A DNA stretch of 64,000 nt from Pedobacter sp. PLR (GTDB lineage: Bacteria; Bacteroidota; Bacteroidia; Sphingobacteriales; Sphingobacteriaceae). The DNA is taken from positions 124,001 to 188,000 of the forward strand of contig NZ_JAPIVQ010000009.1 in the NCBI RefSeq assembly GCF_026239675.1, in the 5' to 3' direction. Positions 43,847-54,600 of the stretch are shown here, one piece after another. The notes beneath the pieces were generated by a model, which was given only the letters and a program-made list of their open reading frames with translations, ran no database searches and had not been told where the DNA came from. Both the position numbers and the translations under genes were made by a program. Within the stretch, counting starts at the first letter, position 1, and the number at the start of each line of letters is the position of its first letter.

Positions 43847-45052
43847 TTAGTTTACAACAGCCATTACCTGTTCAGCAGCGGCAAATTCTTCCAGCAACTG
43901 AACTGCTTTATCATTTCCTCCGGCAGCAAGAAAAGTATCCTTAATCCTTAATGCAGCATTTCTATATTGAGGATTTTCAAGGAGCTCAAATATGGCTTTC
44001 TTTAAATCTTCAATTCTTAGTCTTTTATAGCGGATTTTAAGACCACAACCGGCGTTTTCAATCAGCTTTGCGGTATGAAAATGGTCGTAAGCAATAGGTG
44101 TGATCAACATCGGCAAGCCGTTAATGAAAGTATCATTCACCGTATTAAAACCCCCGTGACAAATCACCACATCCATCTTAGGCATCAACTCCGCCTGAGG
44201 CACAAAACCACTCACAATAAAGTTATCCGGCCATTTTTCAAAGATATCAGGGCTAGTTGCCGCCACAATCGTTAATGGCGCATCGGCAAAAGCATCAATC
44301 AACTTCTGGAAAAATGCCGCTCTGATGTCGACCAGCAAGGTCCCCAGAGAAACAAAAACCTTAGGTGTGGTTGCTTTTTCCAGTCGCTCCCAATCAAAAG
44401 CCACATTATTTGGTCTTCCTTTTACCGGTCCAACAAATTTCATGTGTGGCATTGGGTCTTGTAAACCAGCAAATTCAAGCGAAGTAAACACCAGGTTCAT
44501 CTTACGGGAATGGATCACAATATCGTCTCCATAAACCCCGAATTCCTGCTGTAATCCTTTGACTAAATTCTCCTGCCATTCGAATATTTTAGGGGCAGAA
44601 TTGGCGGTATCGCCCATTACATCCGGCGGTACCGGCGTGGTAGTTACACAAGGAATCCCCTTAATATGCGCACATAAAGCACCTGCAAAAGTGATACAAT
44701 CGTTCACAATCACATCTGGTTGCCAGGTATCTACAAAATTCCCTAAGCCCTTCATCATGATACGGGCAATAGGGACATAGGTTTCTTCCAGTGCCAGTTT
44801 CATCACTTCAGGACCTGAACAGGCAGGCCCGTCATCCTGACGTTTCAATATCTTTTGCAGCTCTTCCTGATATTCGACAAGGTCTGCTTCAGGGTAAATA
44901 TATTCACCTCCTTCCGGAACATGAGTAGCGGCAAGTGGCGTGATGCCCAGCCATTTCACCTCATGACCTTTGGCAATTAAGCTGGCGCCAATACTTAGCG
45001 TCGGACTGATATGACCAAAAAACGGGGGTACGACAAATAAAAACTTTGACAT
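43847..45052 (-). CDS. GT1/MGT-type glycosyltransferase (copy 2)
   Basis: This 401-residue GT-B protein begins KFLFVVPPFFGHISPTLSIG, the acceptor-side N-domain start of MGT glycosyltransferases. The donor-binding part is PKVFVSLGTLL, FVPQAELMPKMDVVICHGGF and NTVNDTFINGLPMLITPIAYD-H. This corresponds to the PSPG-like region with its HGG and D-Q/H ends. The closest known types include zeaxanthin glucosyltransferase (CrtX) and macrolide glycosyltransferases, so a UDP-hexose donor and a hydroxylated lipid or polyketide acceptor are expected. It is paired with a similar gene at 45067, 14 bases upstream. There is no signal peptide, so it acts on the cytoplasmic side. Confidence 0.9.
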   Translation of the reverse strand: MSKFLFVVPPFFGHISPTLSIGASLIAKGHEVKWLGITPLAATHVPEGGEYIYPEADLVEYQEELQKILKRQDDGPACSGPEVMKLALEETYVPIARIMMKGLGNFVDTWQPDVIVNDCITFAGALCAHIKGIPCVTTTPVPPDVMGDTANSAPKIFEWQENLVKGLQQEFGVYGDDIVIHSRKMNLVFTSLEFAGLQDPMPHMKFVGPVKGRPNNVAFDWERLEKATTPKVFVSLGTLLVDIRAAFFQKLIDAFADAPLTIVAATSPDIFEKWPDNFIVSGFVPQAELMPKMDVVICHGGFNTVNDTFINGLPMLITPIAYDHFHTAKLIENAGCGLKIRYKRLRIEDLKKAIFELLENPQYRNAALRIKDTFLAAGGNDKAVQLLEEFAAAEQVMAVVN

Positions 45053-45066
45053 AATTTCTTCTTTAA

Positions 45067-46269
45067 TTATTTGATACTAATTATGGATACCACACTCAAT
45101 TCTTCCAACAGGTCTGCGGCGGTTTCTGTACCTCCGGCCTCACGGAACGAGTCGCCAATCAGCATTGCTGCCTCCTTATAGCTCATATTGTTTAAAATTT
45201 CTTCTACTGATTCTTTCAGGTGTTTTGCTTTAAAACGGTTAAAGTTTAAGCGCAATCCAGCCCCAACACGCACTACTCTACCGGCCACGTGCGACTGGTC
45301 ATAGGCGATCGGTACCACCACCATCGGCAGTCCTGCAGTTAAGGTTTCGCAGACGGTATTGTGTCCACCGTGACAAACCACTCCATCCAGATGAGGCAGC
45401 AGATCCAACTGTGGTACATTGCGCTGAACGATGAAGTTCTCCGGCCATCCGGCAAACAAATCAGGGTCTGAAACTACTACAACCGTCATTTCTGCTCCTC
45501 CAAAGGCTTCGATCACCTTTGTGAAAAAGCTCTTCTTATGCTCATGATCGAACGTAGTCCCGATACTCACCAATAACTTTGGCTTTCCATTCCCCTGTTC
45601 CAGCTTGTCCCAATCAAATGAGGTCTTTTCTGCTCTTTTATGGATCACAGGTCCTACAAACCGATATTGTTCCGGCAGGGTCATCTCTCCAAAGAACGAT
45701 CTGGAGGTCAATACCATAGTCAGGAGCTCAGAACAGGCAATAGAATCTTCTCTTTTGATTCCAAATTCCTTTTGCAGGGCGATGATCTGATTGACCTCCC
45801 ATTCATGGATTTTTGGCAGTTCATCCATCACTTTGATGGCCGCAGGTGCAGTTACGGTAGTGGTATACGGAATGCCTTTATTTGTGGCTGCAATAGCACC
45901 GGCAAACATCTGATGGTCAGTAATCACGAGATCCGGCTTAAACTGATCCAGCAAATCCAGAATCCCTTCATAACTGTGTCTGTTCAATGGAATCAGGACC
46001 TCCTCATACAGAAACTTGATGCTATCGATCCCGTAAACGATCTTTTTGGTGATGATGTCCAGGTATTTTTCACTCTCCTGCTTTTGTTCATCATTTTCAG
46101 CGTACTCAATGAGCAACAGCTGCCCCCCTTTTGGAAGTCTGGCTTCCAGCGAGCGGTCTAAACTAATCCAGGCCACCTCATGTCCGCGTTGCAACAAAAC
46201 AGCGCCAATGCTTAGTGTCGGGTTAATATGTCCCGTTAAAGGTGGAACTATAAATACAAATCTTGCCAT
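45067..46269 (-). CDS. GT1/MGT-type glycosyltransferase (copy 1)
   Basis: The 400-residue protein begins RFVFIVPPLTGHINPTLSIG and has the C-domain segments PKLLVSIGTTFDHE, NVPQLDLLPHLDGVVCHGGH and NTVCETLTAGLPMVVVPIAYD-QS. It is the same fold and family as the 43847 gene but clearly diverged from it. The two presumably add sugars at different positions or in sequence. The CrtX-like N-terminus suggests a long hydrophobic acceptor, consistent with the PKS/PUFA-type product predicted for this operon. It lies 12 bases downstream of the alpha/beta hydrolase gene. Confidence 0.9.
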   Translation of the reverse strand: MARFVFIVPPLTGHINPTLSIGAVLLQRGHEVAWISLDRSLEARLPKGGQLLLIEYAENDEQKQESEKYLDIITKKIVYGIDSIKFLYEEVLIPLNRHSYEGILDLLDQFKPDLVITDHQMFAGAIAATNKGIPYTTTVTAPAAIKVMDELPKIHEWEVNQIIALQKEFGIKREDSIACSELLTMVLTSRSFFGEMTLPEQYRFVGPVIHKRAEKTSFDWDKLEQGNGKPKLLVSIGTTFDHEHKKSFFTKVIEAFGGAEMTVVVVSDPDLFAGWPENFIVQRNVPQLDLLPHLDGVVCHGGHNTVCETLTAGLPMVVVPIAYDQSHVAGRVVRVGAGLRLNFNRFKAKHLKESVEEILNNMSYKEAAMLIGDSFREAGGTETAADLLEELSVVSIISIK

Positions 46270-46281
46270 AGGGCGATTTCT

Positions 46282-47043
46282 TTAATTCTTAAAAAATGTT
46301 TCCATTAGGTTTCCAATGCTTACAGGTTGCTGGATAGGCACATTATGGTCGCCATCCACCTCCAACATCTCAACTTTTTTAATCCTGTTTTTCAACCACT
46401 TACCTGCACTCAGACAATTAGATTCTTTACCATACAAGAGCAACGCTTCCTGTGGAATTGCAGCGATTTCTGCCGCAGTAAAGAAGTCTCTTTCCTTAAT
46501 CATGTCGCTCTTTATCGTGGTTTCATGGAAGAGATATTCGTACATGCGGTGGTTGCGTTCCATCTGTCGTTTACCCATTTTCACCTTTGTAGTATCGGTG
46601 AAATTGGTCACGTAATGTTCCAGAAATTCTCTGCTATAGTCATCAATGATGTCCCTCGTTTTGTCGTCGCCCGGATCCGGTGCTTCAATAATAGCCAGCT
46701 TTTTCACCCTTTCAGGGAAACGTGCCGCCATCTTTAAAGCGATCAGTCCGCCGAAGCTATAACCCGCCAGATGAACTGATTTCAGGTTTAACTGATCCAG
46801 CAAATCAGACAAGTCGTCCGTCATACTTTCTAAATCATAACCACCTGATGTTCTTTCACTTAAACCATGACTCTTCAAATCATACATCACCACATGAAAG
46901 TGCTTCGCCAGGATTGGCGCGATGTTAAAATAGTAGACAGAGAGGTTGCTAAACATGCCATGAACCAGCACCAGCGTTTCCGCTGCTGCTGTATTCAATT
47001 CCTGAATGTGTACTCCCCGTTTTTTTACGGTGATTACTGGCAT
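46282..47043 (-). CDS. Alpha/beta hydrolase, possible chain-releasing thioesterase of the PKS operon
   Basis: The 253-residue protein has LVLVHGMFSNLSVYYFNIAP, the nucleophile elbow LAGYSFGGLIALKMA (Ser in GYSFG), an acid region around LLYGKESN and the catalytic His in DGDHNVPIQQP. No TE domain is seen in either PKS protein, so this free hydrolase is the natural candidate for releasing the chain from ACP. It could instead transfer it to another acceptor or edit. It overlaps the ACP gene by ten bases. It is cytoplasmic. Confidence 0.85.
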   Translation of the reverse strand: MPVITVKKRGVHIQELNTAAAETLVLVHGMFSNLSVYYFNIAPILAKHFHVVMYDLKSHGLSERTSGGYDLESMTDDLSDLLDQLNLKSVHLAGYSFGGLIALKMAARFPERVKKLAIIEAPDPGDDKTRDIIDDYSREFLEHYVTNFTDTTKVKMGKRQMERNHRMYEYLFHETTIKSDMIKERDFFTAAEIAAIPQEALLLYGKESNCLSAGKWLKNRIKKVEMLEVDGDHNVPIQQPVSIGNLMETFFKN

Positions 47044-47333
47044 TCTTCGATATAGTTTACGATTGTTCCCAGGTTCAGGTTGATCAATTGATCAAGATCC
47101 ATATTCGAAAGCCATCCTGTAAAATCAATCTGCTCTCCGAAATGTGTCTTTATCTTCTCTGAAAAAGACACGATTTCTATGCTATCCATTTCCAGGTCTT
47201 TGGTGAAAGAACTTTCCATGGTAATGTCCATTTCTTCAACAAACTCTTCTCCAATCACTTCTGTGATAAATTGTGTCATCAGGTCAAAGATTTCGTTGCT
47301 GTTTAGTTTCGTAGTTGAGATTATAGTGTCCAT
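47034..47333 (-). CDS. Free-standing acyl carrier protein
   Basis: This 99-residue acidic protein has the phosphopantetheine site DLEMDSIEIVSF with Ser51 as the predicted attachment residue, preceded by the typical four-helix ACP N-terminus. It overlaps the PKS gene upstream by 13 bases and the hydrolase gene downstream by 10. In the operon it may carry a starter or extender unit, or hand the finished chain to the glycosyltransferases and acyltransferases. The two PKS proteins already have two internal ACPs of a different (PUFA-like) type, so this one probably has a separate step. Confidence 0.9.
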   Translation of the reverse strand: MDTIISTTKLNSNEIFDLMTQFITEVIGEEFVEEMDITMESSFTKDLEMDSIEIVSFSEKIKTHFGEQIDFTGWLSNMDLDQLINLNLGTIVNYIEECQ

Positions 47334-50300
47334 CCGATTATATAGTTGTTGTGTTTAATAGTTTTTATGATGATTTCATTGATTCTTAATTCTTCGCCGT
47401 TGATTTCTTCAATCGCATAGGCTTTTGGATTCCCTTGCAGGCCTTTCCCAAGGTATTTGCCATAAGCTTCTTTGGCTACCCAGAAGCGGGTCGACCATTC
47501 GGCTTTGTCTTTATCTGCTAGTAATTGCATTTCCGGATCGCTGAAAACCATACTGTAGAATCCTTCCGTCCGCTCCTCAATACGCTCAATATCGATGCCT
47601 ACAGGGCGATCATAACGGGCCACACCTACTGCATCCGTCCCTTTATGGGCAATGGAAATATGGATTCCGGCCGTCATATCGCCATGCAAATAAGGTTTGC
47701 GGACTTCGTCCGATCTGATCTCAAATGCAATGGGATAGCAAGCCTCGTTTTTCGTCTGGTTTAGCAGGTTTCTAACCGCGTCTTTTACTGCCACCCGGCT
47801 GATCATCCATTCTTTCCTTTTGTTCGGTAATAAAGAGTTGTGGTGTTTCTTTTCGTCCTGATTGAAATAACGTTTCAAAATAAAATCCCAGGAAACGACA
47901 CGGCTATAGGCGTTATGGAACATGAAAATCCCCGGCGCCACCTCTTCCGACAAGCGGTTGTGGAGTGGCGACATCGATACGCGCCATAGCGCTTCGTCGA
48001 TCTCCAGGCGCCTGTTTTGCCAACCAGTTAGGATTGCCCAGATTTTATGGTCTCTTTTCATGACGATATCTGCGGATGCAAATTCATCAGTCAGTTCAGT
48101 CAGCACGCAGGTACATTCAAAAGTTCCCTGCTGATCACTCATCTCCCCGAAAAACTCTATATCCTGTATTTTCACAGGGAAAGCAATCCTGTCCTTGGTC
48201 AGATAAAGCTGTAGCCAAAGGCCAAAAAGTTGTCCGGCGTTATCTAGTAAAGAACCTTTACCCGTACTGCCTTCGATGAGGCCAACAATACCCTTTTCCC
48301 CTACTTTAATCAGTTTTCTGATGCCCTGATACCCTGGTCCGTGGAACATATGTTCCTCATAAATCTGAGTTTCCGTACGGTCGGTATTTAAAGATTTACC
48401 GACATCAAAAGTCCGTTCCAGTGCTGTTTTCAGCTCCTTACTGAGCATTACTTCTGCATTTGCAAAACGCTCTAAGTTGAGGTACACCAAATGATCTGAT
48501 TTCCATTCGCCGGTTACCGTTTCCCTGAAGGGTTTTGAAACATTCATCCATTGGAACACTTTAATGTTCATTAACCGATGTACATAAGTCCCCGGTAACT
48601 GCGCTGCAGCAATCTCACCGAACATTTCAAAAATCATGGTCATCGGAATTACCGGGTCCATATCCTCTACACAATGCCATCCTTTTGGCTGTCTCAATAA
48701 AGAGTGGTCTATCAGGTAAGGACAATTTTCCAGGGTAACATCCAGCGTTTTAGAAAAAGGAAGTTTTCCCTTTGCGATTCCGGCAGATGCCAGGTCAATT
48801 TCTTTGATCCCCGGGTAAGAGTCCGCACTTAAGGTCGTAGATGGACTTGCGACAAACCCGGATTGCGTTCTGTTCTGGAAAAAATGGAGCATTTCTGACT
48901 GGATTCCAATCATTTCTTCTACGTTTTCCTGAAAAGCTCTCATCAGTGGATGCGCCTGATCTTCCAATACATCAACTTTAGGTAAACTGTTTTTTGGCGT
49001 AATGGCCAGGTTTTTCAAGCCTTCCAATCCAGAAATCAGTGGCAAGCCCAATTGCAACTTAATTCCTTTTCTGACAAGGATTTCGGCTTTCCCATAGCCC
49101 ATAAAGGTCATTCCTGCTTCCTTACCTTCCACGAATAAAGCGGCCAGTACCCGCTGTAATTGCGCAATTCCAGATCTCAAAGGCACATTTGCAGAAATCG
49201 TGCTGCATCCTTTACCTTTCAAAGTATCATCAATAAAACCGATTAGTCCTCCGGAACCTACCTGAATAAACATTCTGGCCCCCTCTTCATATAAGCGTTC
49301 GGTCAATTCACGAAAGCGAACCGGTTTAATCAGGTGTTCTACACTCAGTTCCCTGATGGCTTCGAAACCCTCCGGATATAACGCTAAGGTTGTAGCAGAC
49401 CACAATGGGAATTTCGTTTTACGGAACTCCATCTGGCTCATTCCTTCCAGCATGATATCAAGTTTATCTGCCACAAATGGCGAGTGAAAACCAGACTGGA
49501 AAGGTAGTACCTGATGGAAAATCTGTTTAGCCTTTAAAATGGGCACCAGAATATCCAGTGCCGGATTGCTGCCACACAGAATTACCTGCTGTGGACAATT
49601 ATCATTAGAAAGGTACAGGTTTTCAATGTCTGCAATGATCGGCTGAAGCTGTTCAATTCCGCAACCAACCGCGATAAACCTCGAATCTTTAAGTTCAAAG
49701 GTCTCCGGGTTCAAGAAATTAAGCAGATGTAATACCGAAGATTCCGCGGCGAGTTCCGAAGACCTTGCGGCCAGCCACTCGCCCAGGCTATGCCCGGCAT
49801 TCATCTCCGGTAAAATTCCCAATTGCTTTAGGGCCGTATCCAGGACACTACTTTTATTTAATATTTTCAGGGCCTCATTTAACAGGCCTTCTGCTTTAGT
49901 ATTGTGATCCTGAGGGAGGTTAAAGTACTCCGCAACCGTGTTTACTTCGCCACCAGCGAGCCCGTCTAATCCCGGAAACACAAAAGCGATCTTTCCGCCA
50001 TTGCTTAATAAAGGCGCATTGCTATACCAAATATCCTGTTTATTACGCCATGGCATATTTTTACCGGCAATCTTCAAAGCCTTTTTTAACCTTTCCGGTG
50101 TAGGGTTAAATACAGCAATACGGAATGGCCCATCTCCAGGCAAACGGTCCTCGTTTTCTAAAGCAAGGAGTAATTCCTCATGACTGTTCCGCGCAAGTAA
50201 TAACACCTCATCTGATACAATTGGATCAGCTACCAGGTTTAAACGGGAAAATTCCCCGGTACTCTGCGGCACATCATATGCTTCCAGTACTGCATGTGCA

Positions 50301-51649
50301 TTGATTCCGCCAAAACCAAAAGCATTTACGCCGGCGATCTTCGGTAAACCCGAATCTCCCCAGTTCCGAGCTTCCTGAACTGCTGAAAAACGACTATCCT
50401 TCAATTGCGCCAAAGGCTGATTGCAATGAAGTGTAGGTGGGATAATCCCGTGATACAAAGCCAGTGAGGCTTTGATCAAGCCTGCAATTCCTGCTGCCGG
50501 CATCGCATGACCGATGTTCGATTTCACTGTTCCGATTCCTGCTTTAAGCAAGGTCGTATCATTTCCAAAAAACTGTGTCAGGGTTTCTATTTCTGTTTTA
50601 TCTCCTAAAACTGTCCCTGTTCCATGGGCTTCAATATATCCGATGTTATTAGGTTCCAGACCTGAATTCCCCCAGGCTTGTTTAATGGCTTTCAGCTGTC
50701 CTTTTACGGAAGGGCTCATCACACTTGTGCCACTTCCATCACTGCTTACACCTACCCCTTTTAATACCGAATAGATCTTATTCTGATCTCTGACCGCATC
50801 TTCAAGGCGCTTTAGCACCACAAACCCGCAACCTTCTCCGATAATCAATCCGTCTGCCTCTGCATCAAAAGGGCTAATCTGTCCCTTTTTTGATAAGGCA
50901 CCCAGCTGACTAAAAATACTCCAGAAAGCGGCATTTTGTCCGACGTGAACACCACCTGCAATCACCATATCACAGCGACCGCTGTTCAGTTCCTGTATCG
51001 CATGATCTACCGCAATCAATGAGCTGGCACAGGCGGCATCTAAAGTATAGGCAATACCACCTAAATTCAGCCGGTTCGCCACTAAAGAAGCGACCAGATT
51101 TGGAATCAGTCCCATCGCTGTATCAGGTCCAAAACGACCTTTACGCAGCTGATATTCTTTCTTCACCTGATCGATTTCCGCCTCCGGTAAATGAGGCATC
51201 AGGTCTTTCAACAGGCTCACTATTTGCTCCCCTGTTCTTACGATTTCTATAGCACGGGTGGCCCCCGGACCTGCATAGTTCCCTTTACCGATGATGATTC
51301 CCGTTTTTTCCAGGGAGTAGTTCTGCTCAAAAACACCTGCATCTGCCAGTGCTTTATGCACCAGGCTAAGGGTTAATAAGTGATCAGGCTCGGTACCTTC
51401 TACCGCAAGCGGGAGAATTCCAAAATCCGAGGGGTTAAACTCGAAATCAGGAATAAAACCGCCACGGTTACAGTAAAAGCGGTCTACACCGGAAGTTCCG
51501 GTATCAAAATGTATCGGATCAATGCGATCCGCAGGAACTTCCTGCGTCGCATCTACCTTGTTAATTATGTTGTGCCAGAACGCCTCTATATCCACCGCAC
51601 CCGGAAAGATGCAGGACATGCCTACAATGGCTACCTCAGTTTTCTTCAT
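47321..51649 (-). CDS. Iterative type I PKS/PUFA-like synthase: KS-AT-DH-PPTase
   Basis: The domains of this 1442-residue protein, in order, are as follows. KS, about 1-460: DAACASS with Cys207, EAHGTGTVLGDKTE and KSNIGHAMPAAGIAGL, all catalytic residues present. AT, about 550-830: GHSLGEW near Ser619, and GFHSP near 722. A helical segment follows near 895-915. PS-DH double hotdog, about 950-1190: His near 981 in LIDHSLL and Asp near 1135 in DNAGQ. Sfp-type PPTase, about 1290-1440: VGIDIE near 1353 and WVAKEAYGKYLGKG near 1390. It supplies condensation, acyl loading, dehydration and ACP activation in one chain. There is no KR or ER here, so those come from the 51652 partner. It starts two bases after that gene. 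Confidence 0.9.
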   Translation of the reverse strand: MKKTEVAIVGMSCIFPGAVDIEAFWHNIINKVDATQEVPADRIDPIHFDTGTSGVDRFYCNRGGFIPDFEFNPSDFGILPLAVEGTEPDHLLTLSLVHKALADAGVFEQNYSLEKTGIIIGKGNYAGPGATRAIEIVRTGEQIVSLLKDLMPHLPEAEIDQVKKEYQLRKGRFGPDTAMGLIPNLVASLVANRLNLGGIAYTLDAACASSLIAVDHAIQELNSGRCDMVIAGGVHVGQNAAFWSIFSQLGALSKKGQISPFDAEADGLIIGEGCGFVVLKRLEDAVRDQNKIYSVLKGVGVSSDGSGTSVMSPSVKGQLKAIKQAWGNSGLEPNNIGYIEAHGTGTVLGDKTEIETLTQFFGNDTTLLKAGIGTVKSNIGHAMPAAGIAGLIKASLALYHGIIPPTLHCNQPLAQLKDSRFSAVQEARNWGDSGLPKIAGVNAFGFGGINAHAVLEAYDVPQSTGEFSRLNLVADPIVSDEVLLLARNSHEELLLALENEDRLPGDGPFRIAVFNPTPERLKKALKIAGKNMPWRNKQDIWYSNAPLLSNGGKIAFVFPGLDGLAGGEVNTVAEYFNLPQDHNTKAEGLLNEALKILNKSSVLDTALKQLGILPEMNAGHSLGEWLAARSSELAAESSVLHLLNFLNPETFELKDSRFIAVGCGIEQLQPIIADIENLYLSNDNCPQQVILCGSNPALDILVPILKAKQIFHQVLPFQSGFHSPFVADKLDIMLEGMSQMEFRKTKFPLWSATTLALYPEGFEAIRELSVEHLIKPVRFRELTERLYEEGARMFIQVGSGGLIGFIDDTLKGKGCSTISANVPLRSGIAQLQRVLAALFVEGKEAGMTFMGYGKAEILVRKGIKLQLGLPLISGLEGLKNLAITPKNSLPKVDVLEDQAHPLMRAFQENVEEMIGIQSEMLHFFQNRTQSGFVASPSTTLSADSYPGIKEIDLASAGIAKGKLPFSKTLDVTLENCPYLIDHSLLRQPKGWHCVEDMDPVIPMTMIFEMFGEIAAAQLPGTYVHRLMNIKVFQWMNVSKPFRETVTGEWKSDHLVYLNLERFANAEVMLSKELKTALERTFDVGKSLNTDRTETQIYEEHMFHGPGYQGIRKLIKVGEKGIVGLIEGSTGKGSLLDNAGQLFGLWLQLYLTKDRIAFPVKIQDIEFFGEMSDQQGTFECTCVLTELTDEFASADIVMKRDHKIWAILTGWQNRRLEIDEALWRVSMSPLHNRLSEEVAPGIFMFHNAYSRVVSWDFILKRYFNQDEKKHHNSLLPNKRKEWMISRVAVKDAVRNLLNQTKNEACYPIAFEIRSDEVRKPYLHGDMTAGIHISIAHKGTDAVGVARYDRPVGIDIERIEERTEGFYSMVFSDPEMQLLADKDKAEWSTRFWVAKEAYGKYLGKGLQGNPKAYAIEEINGEELRINEIIIKTIKHNNYIIGWTL

Positions 51650-51651
51650 GG

Positions 51652-54600
51652 TTACCAGTTATTTCCTGCCATGATGAGTACCTGAGACTCATTTCCGTAC
51701 TTCAGTTCATTCAGGAATGATTCCATTCCTTCCTGCAATGGAATCATAGAAATCCCTCTGCGTTCGTATTCTTTTTCTAAGGAAGCGGATACCATGCCGG
51801 CACCTTTCCATGGGCCCCAATTGATAGCTGTCACTTTTCCTTTGATCTTTTCTTTTAAAGCCCAGGCGTATCTGTCCATCACACTGTTGGCAGCAGCATA
51901 ATCCGTTTGCCCACGGTTTCCGTATACAGAAGCGATGCTGGAGAAAAAGATTACAAACTGTGTCTCAGCTTTCAATTGTTCAGCAAGCACCCTTAATGGG
52001 GTTACTTTCGTCTCAAATACTCTCTTAAAAGATTCCACACTCTTATCATGGAACAGCTTATCTTCCAGTAAACCGGCACCATGTACTACCCCGTCAATAC
52101 GGCCAAATTCTTCATACACAGTGCTGATCAGCTGACTCAGTTTATCTTCGTCGCGCAGGTCCAATGCATAATAGGTAACTATAGAACCGCTCATTTCTAA
52201 AGCCGTGATGGTCTGTAGCGCCTGGTTGTTTTTATAAATCCTTGAAGTTTCCTGTTCTATCTCTGCCGGTTTTTTAAACTCGCCAAGTTTGATCAGGTAA
52301 GCCCTGATTTCTTCTTTTGTTTTCATGAAGGAGAATTGCTCTAATCCATTTGAACGTGGATCCGGAGAGCGGCCTACCAGAATATACCTGCAAGGGTAAT
52401 CTTTGGCAAAACGCATCGTCAGCTCTGCCGTAATCCCTTGTGCACCGCCAAGAACCAATACCACTGCTTCTTTATCCAGCTGAATTTGTGCGTCAGCAGT
52501 TCCGATAACCAATTGTTCCGGAATCAACTCCATGGTTTGCCGGCCATTTTCATTATAGATCACTTCCGAAGGTAAATCAGGGTTCAATACTTCATTTAAA
52601 GTAAGGTCTGCGATCTGCTCAGCAGTTAACTTATTAGTTAAGCTCAACACCCTGAACTTAGTGTATTCGTACTCTTTATCCAGACTTTTAAATAATCCTG
52701 AGTAGCCTTGAAAACGTCTTAACTGAGTAGCATCAGCTGCATCTTTCATATAACCTTTCGTATCCGAGATTACATAAACCCATTTCATTTCTTCCATATC
52801 CAGCTGTTTGATTTGCCCAATGGAATCCAAAATATCCGTCTGATTCGGGGAACTAAACATGTTAAGCATCAACAGCCCCTGGTACCCTTTCAGGGAATCA
52901 GTTTCAGCAACGACCTCCACTATTGCGCCTTGTTTTTCAAATGCCGCTTTGATGGCAGCGGCCTGTGGTCCCTGATCATCGGTAACCGCGAAACGCATTC
53001 CTTTAAGCACTACATTTGAGGTGTTCGACAATTCAGATGACGCCAGTTCAAAGCGAAGTCTGGACAAGGTTTCGTTAGTTTTTGAGCTGATTGCGCTTTC
53101 TTTAATGATCTTTTTTGCTTCTAAAACCGGTTCGAAACTTTCAGATTCAATCTCTGCAATCCAGTTCAGTAAACCGTTCAATGTTTTCATAGCCGCCAGT
53201 TTTTCCATCAGGTCATCCGCAACATCCTCGCTCTGGCTAAACCCAATTTTCGTCTTTAGCTCAGCAATGATCTCCATTCTTTTAATAGAATCGATGCTTA
53301 AATCTGCTTCCAGATCCAGGTCCATTCCAAGCATGTCTTCCGGATAACCGGTTTTTTCGCTCACAACTTGTAAAATCGCTGATTTGATTAAGGCAGGAGT
53401 TAATTTAGATACTGCATTTTGTGCCAGACCATTTTGCGAGCCTGTAGCTACAGCCTCTTCCATACTAGTAGTCGGGTTGTTTTCCTTGATCCAGTTCACC
53501 AGGCCGTTCAGGGTTTTAATTCCTGCCAGCTCCTCCATAAAAGTATCTTCGTTTTTATCACCACCACTGAAACCACCTAATTCTGTACGTAATGCACCGA
53601 TAATCTCCATGCGCTTGATAGAGTCGATACTCAAATCAGCTTCCAGATCCATTTCCATGCCCAGCATTTCCTGCGGATATCCGGTTTTATCGCTCACAAT
53701 CTGCATCAACACCATTTTCACATCAATCTGGATAGGAATGGCTTTGGCTACCGGAGCATTCAGGATACCTGGAAACTGACCAGGTCCCTGCCCTTGTACC
53801 GAAGCAGCAAGCATTTGAGCCGGAGCAGCAATCCCCTGTGCCGAAGCAGAAAAGGATTGTACGGCAGGATTTTGAAACACCTGCTGAACCATTGGTTCCG
53901 GGCGGCCAGATTGATGATAATTCACAGGATTTTGTCCCAAAAAGGTCAACATGACATCACGTTGTGCCTGAATCATCATTTTCATGCTATTCAGGTATTC
54001 CTGCATCATTTGTTCCGCTGCATTTGCAGGAGCGTTATAGTTTGCAGTTAATTGTTCTTTATTTTTCAATTTCAGTGGTTCTATAATTGGTAATGCGCCA
54101 TAAGCTGGCAGCTTTCCGACGGTTGGCACAGCATGTTGTCCATTCACAGACCAAACGGTGGGGCTTTTTTTGTATTTCAGCACCTCATCAAGATTCAGCA
54201 ATTTCGCTTCGCGACCTTCAAAAAGCTTCTCCATTTTAACATCGCGACCGGTAGCTACATAAGCAGCAATGGTGCAGAGCAAATGGGTGATCTTGTTGTG
54301 TCCGTTGTCCTCTGCATAAAGTAGTAGCTCATCTTTAGCAATACAGGCCTTCACTAATGAACTCAGCACCTTTCCAGGGCCTACTTCAATAAAAATACGG
54401 GCACCATCAGCATACATTTGTTGTACCTGCTCTACAAACCGCACTGGTTTCACCAGGTGATCTGTGAGCCTTTCCTTTACTGCGATTGCAGTTTTAGGAT
54501 AAACTTCGGCAGTGGTGTTAGACCATACCGGTAGATTCAGATCCTTAAAATCAACCTCATCCAGTACTTCCTTGTAAATCCCTTTAGATTTAGCAACCAT

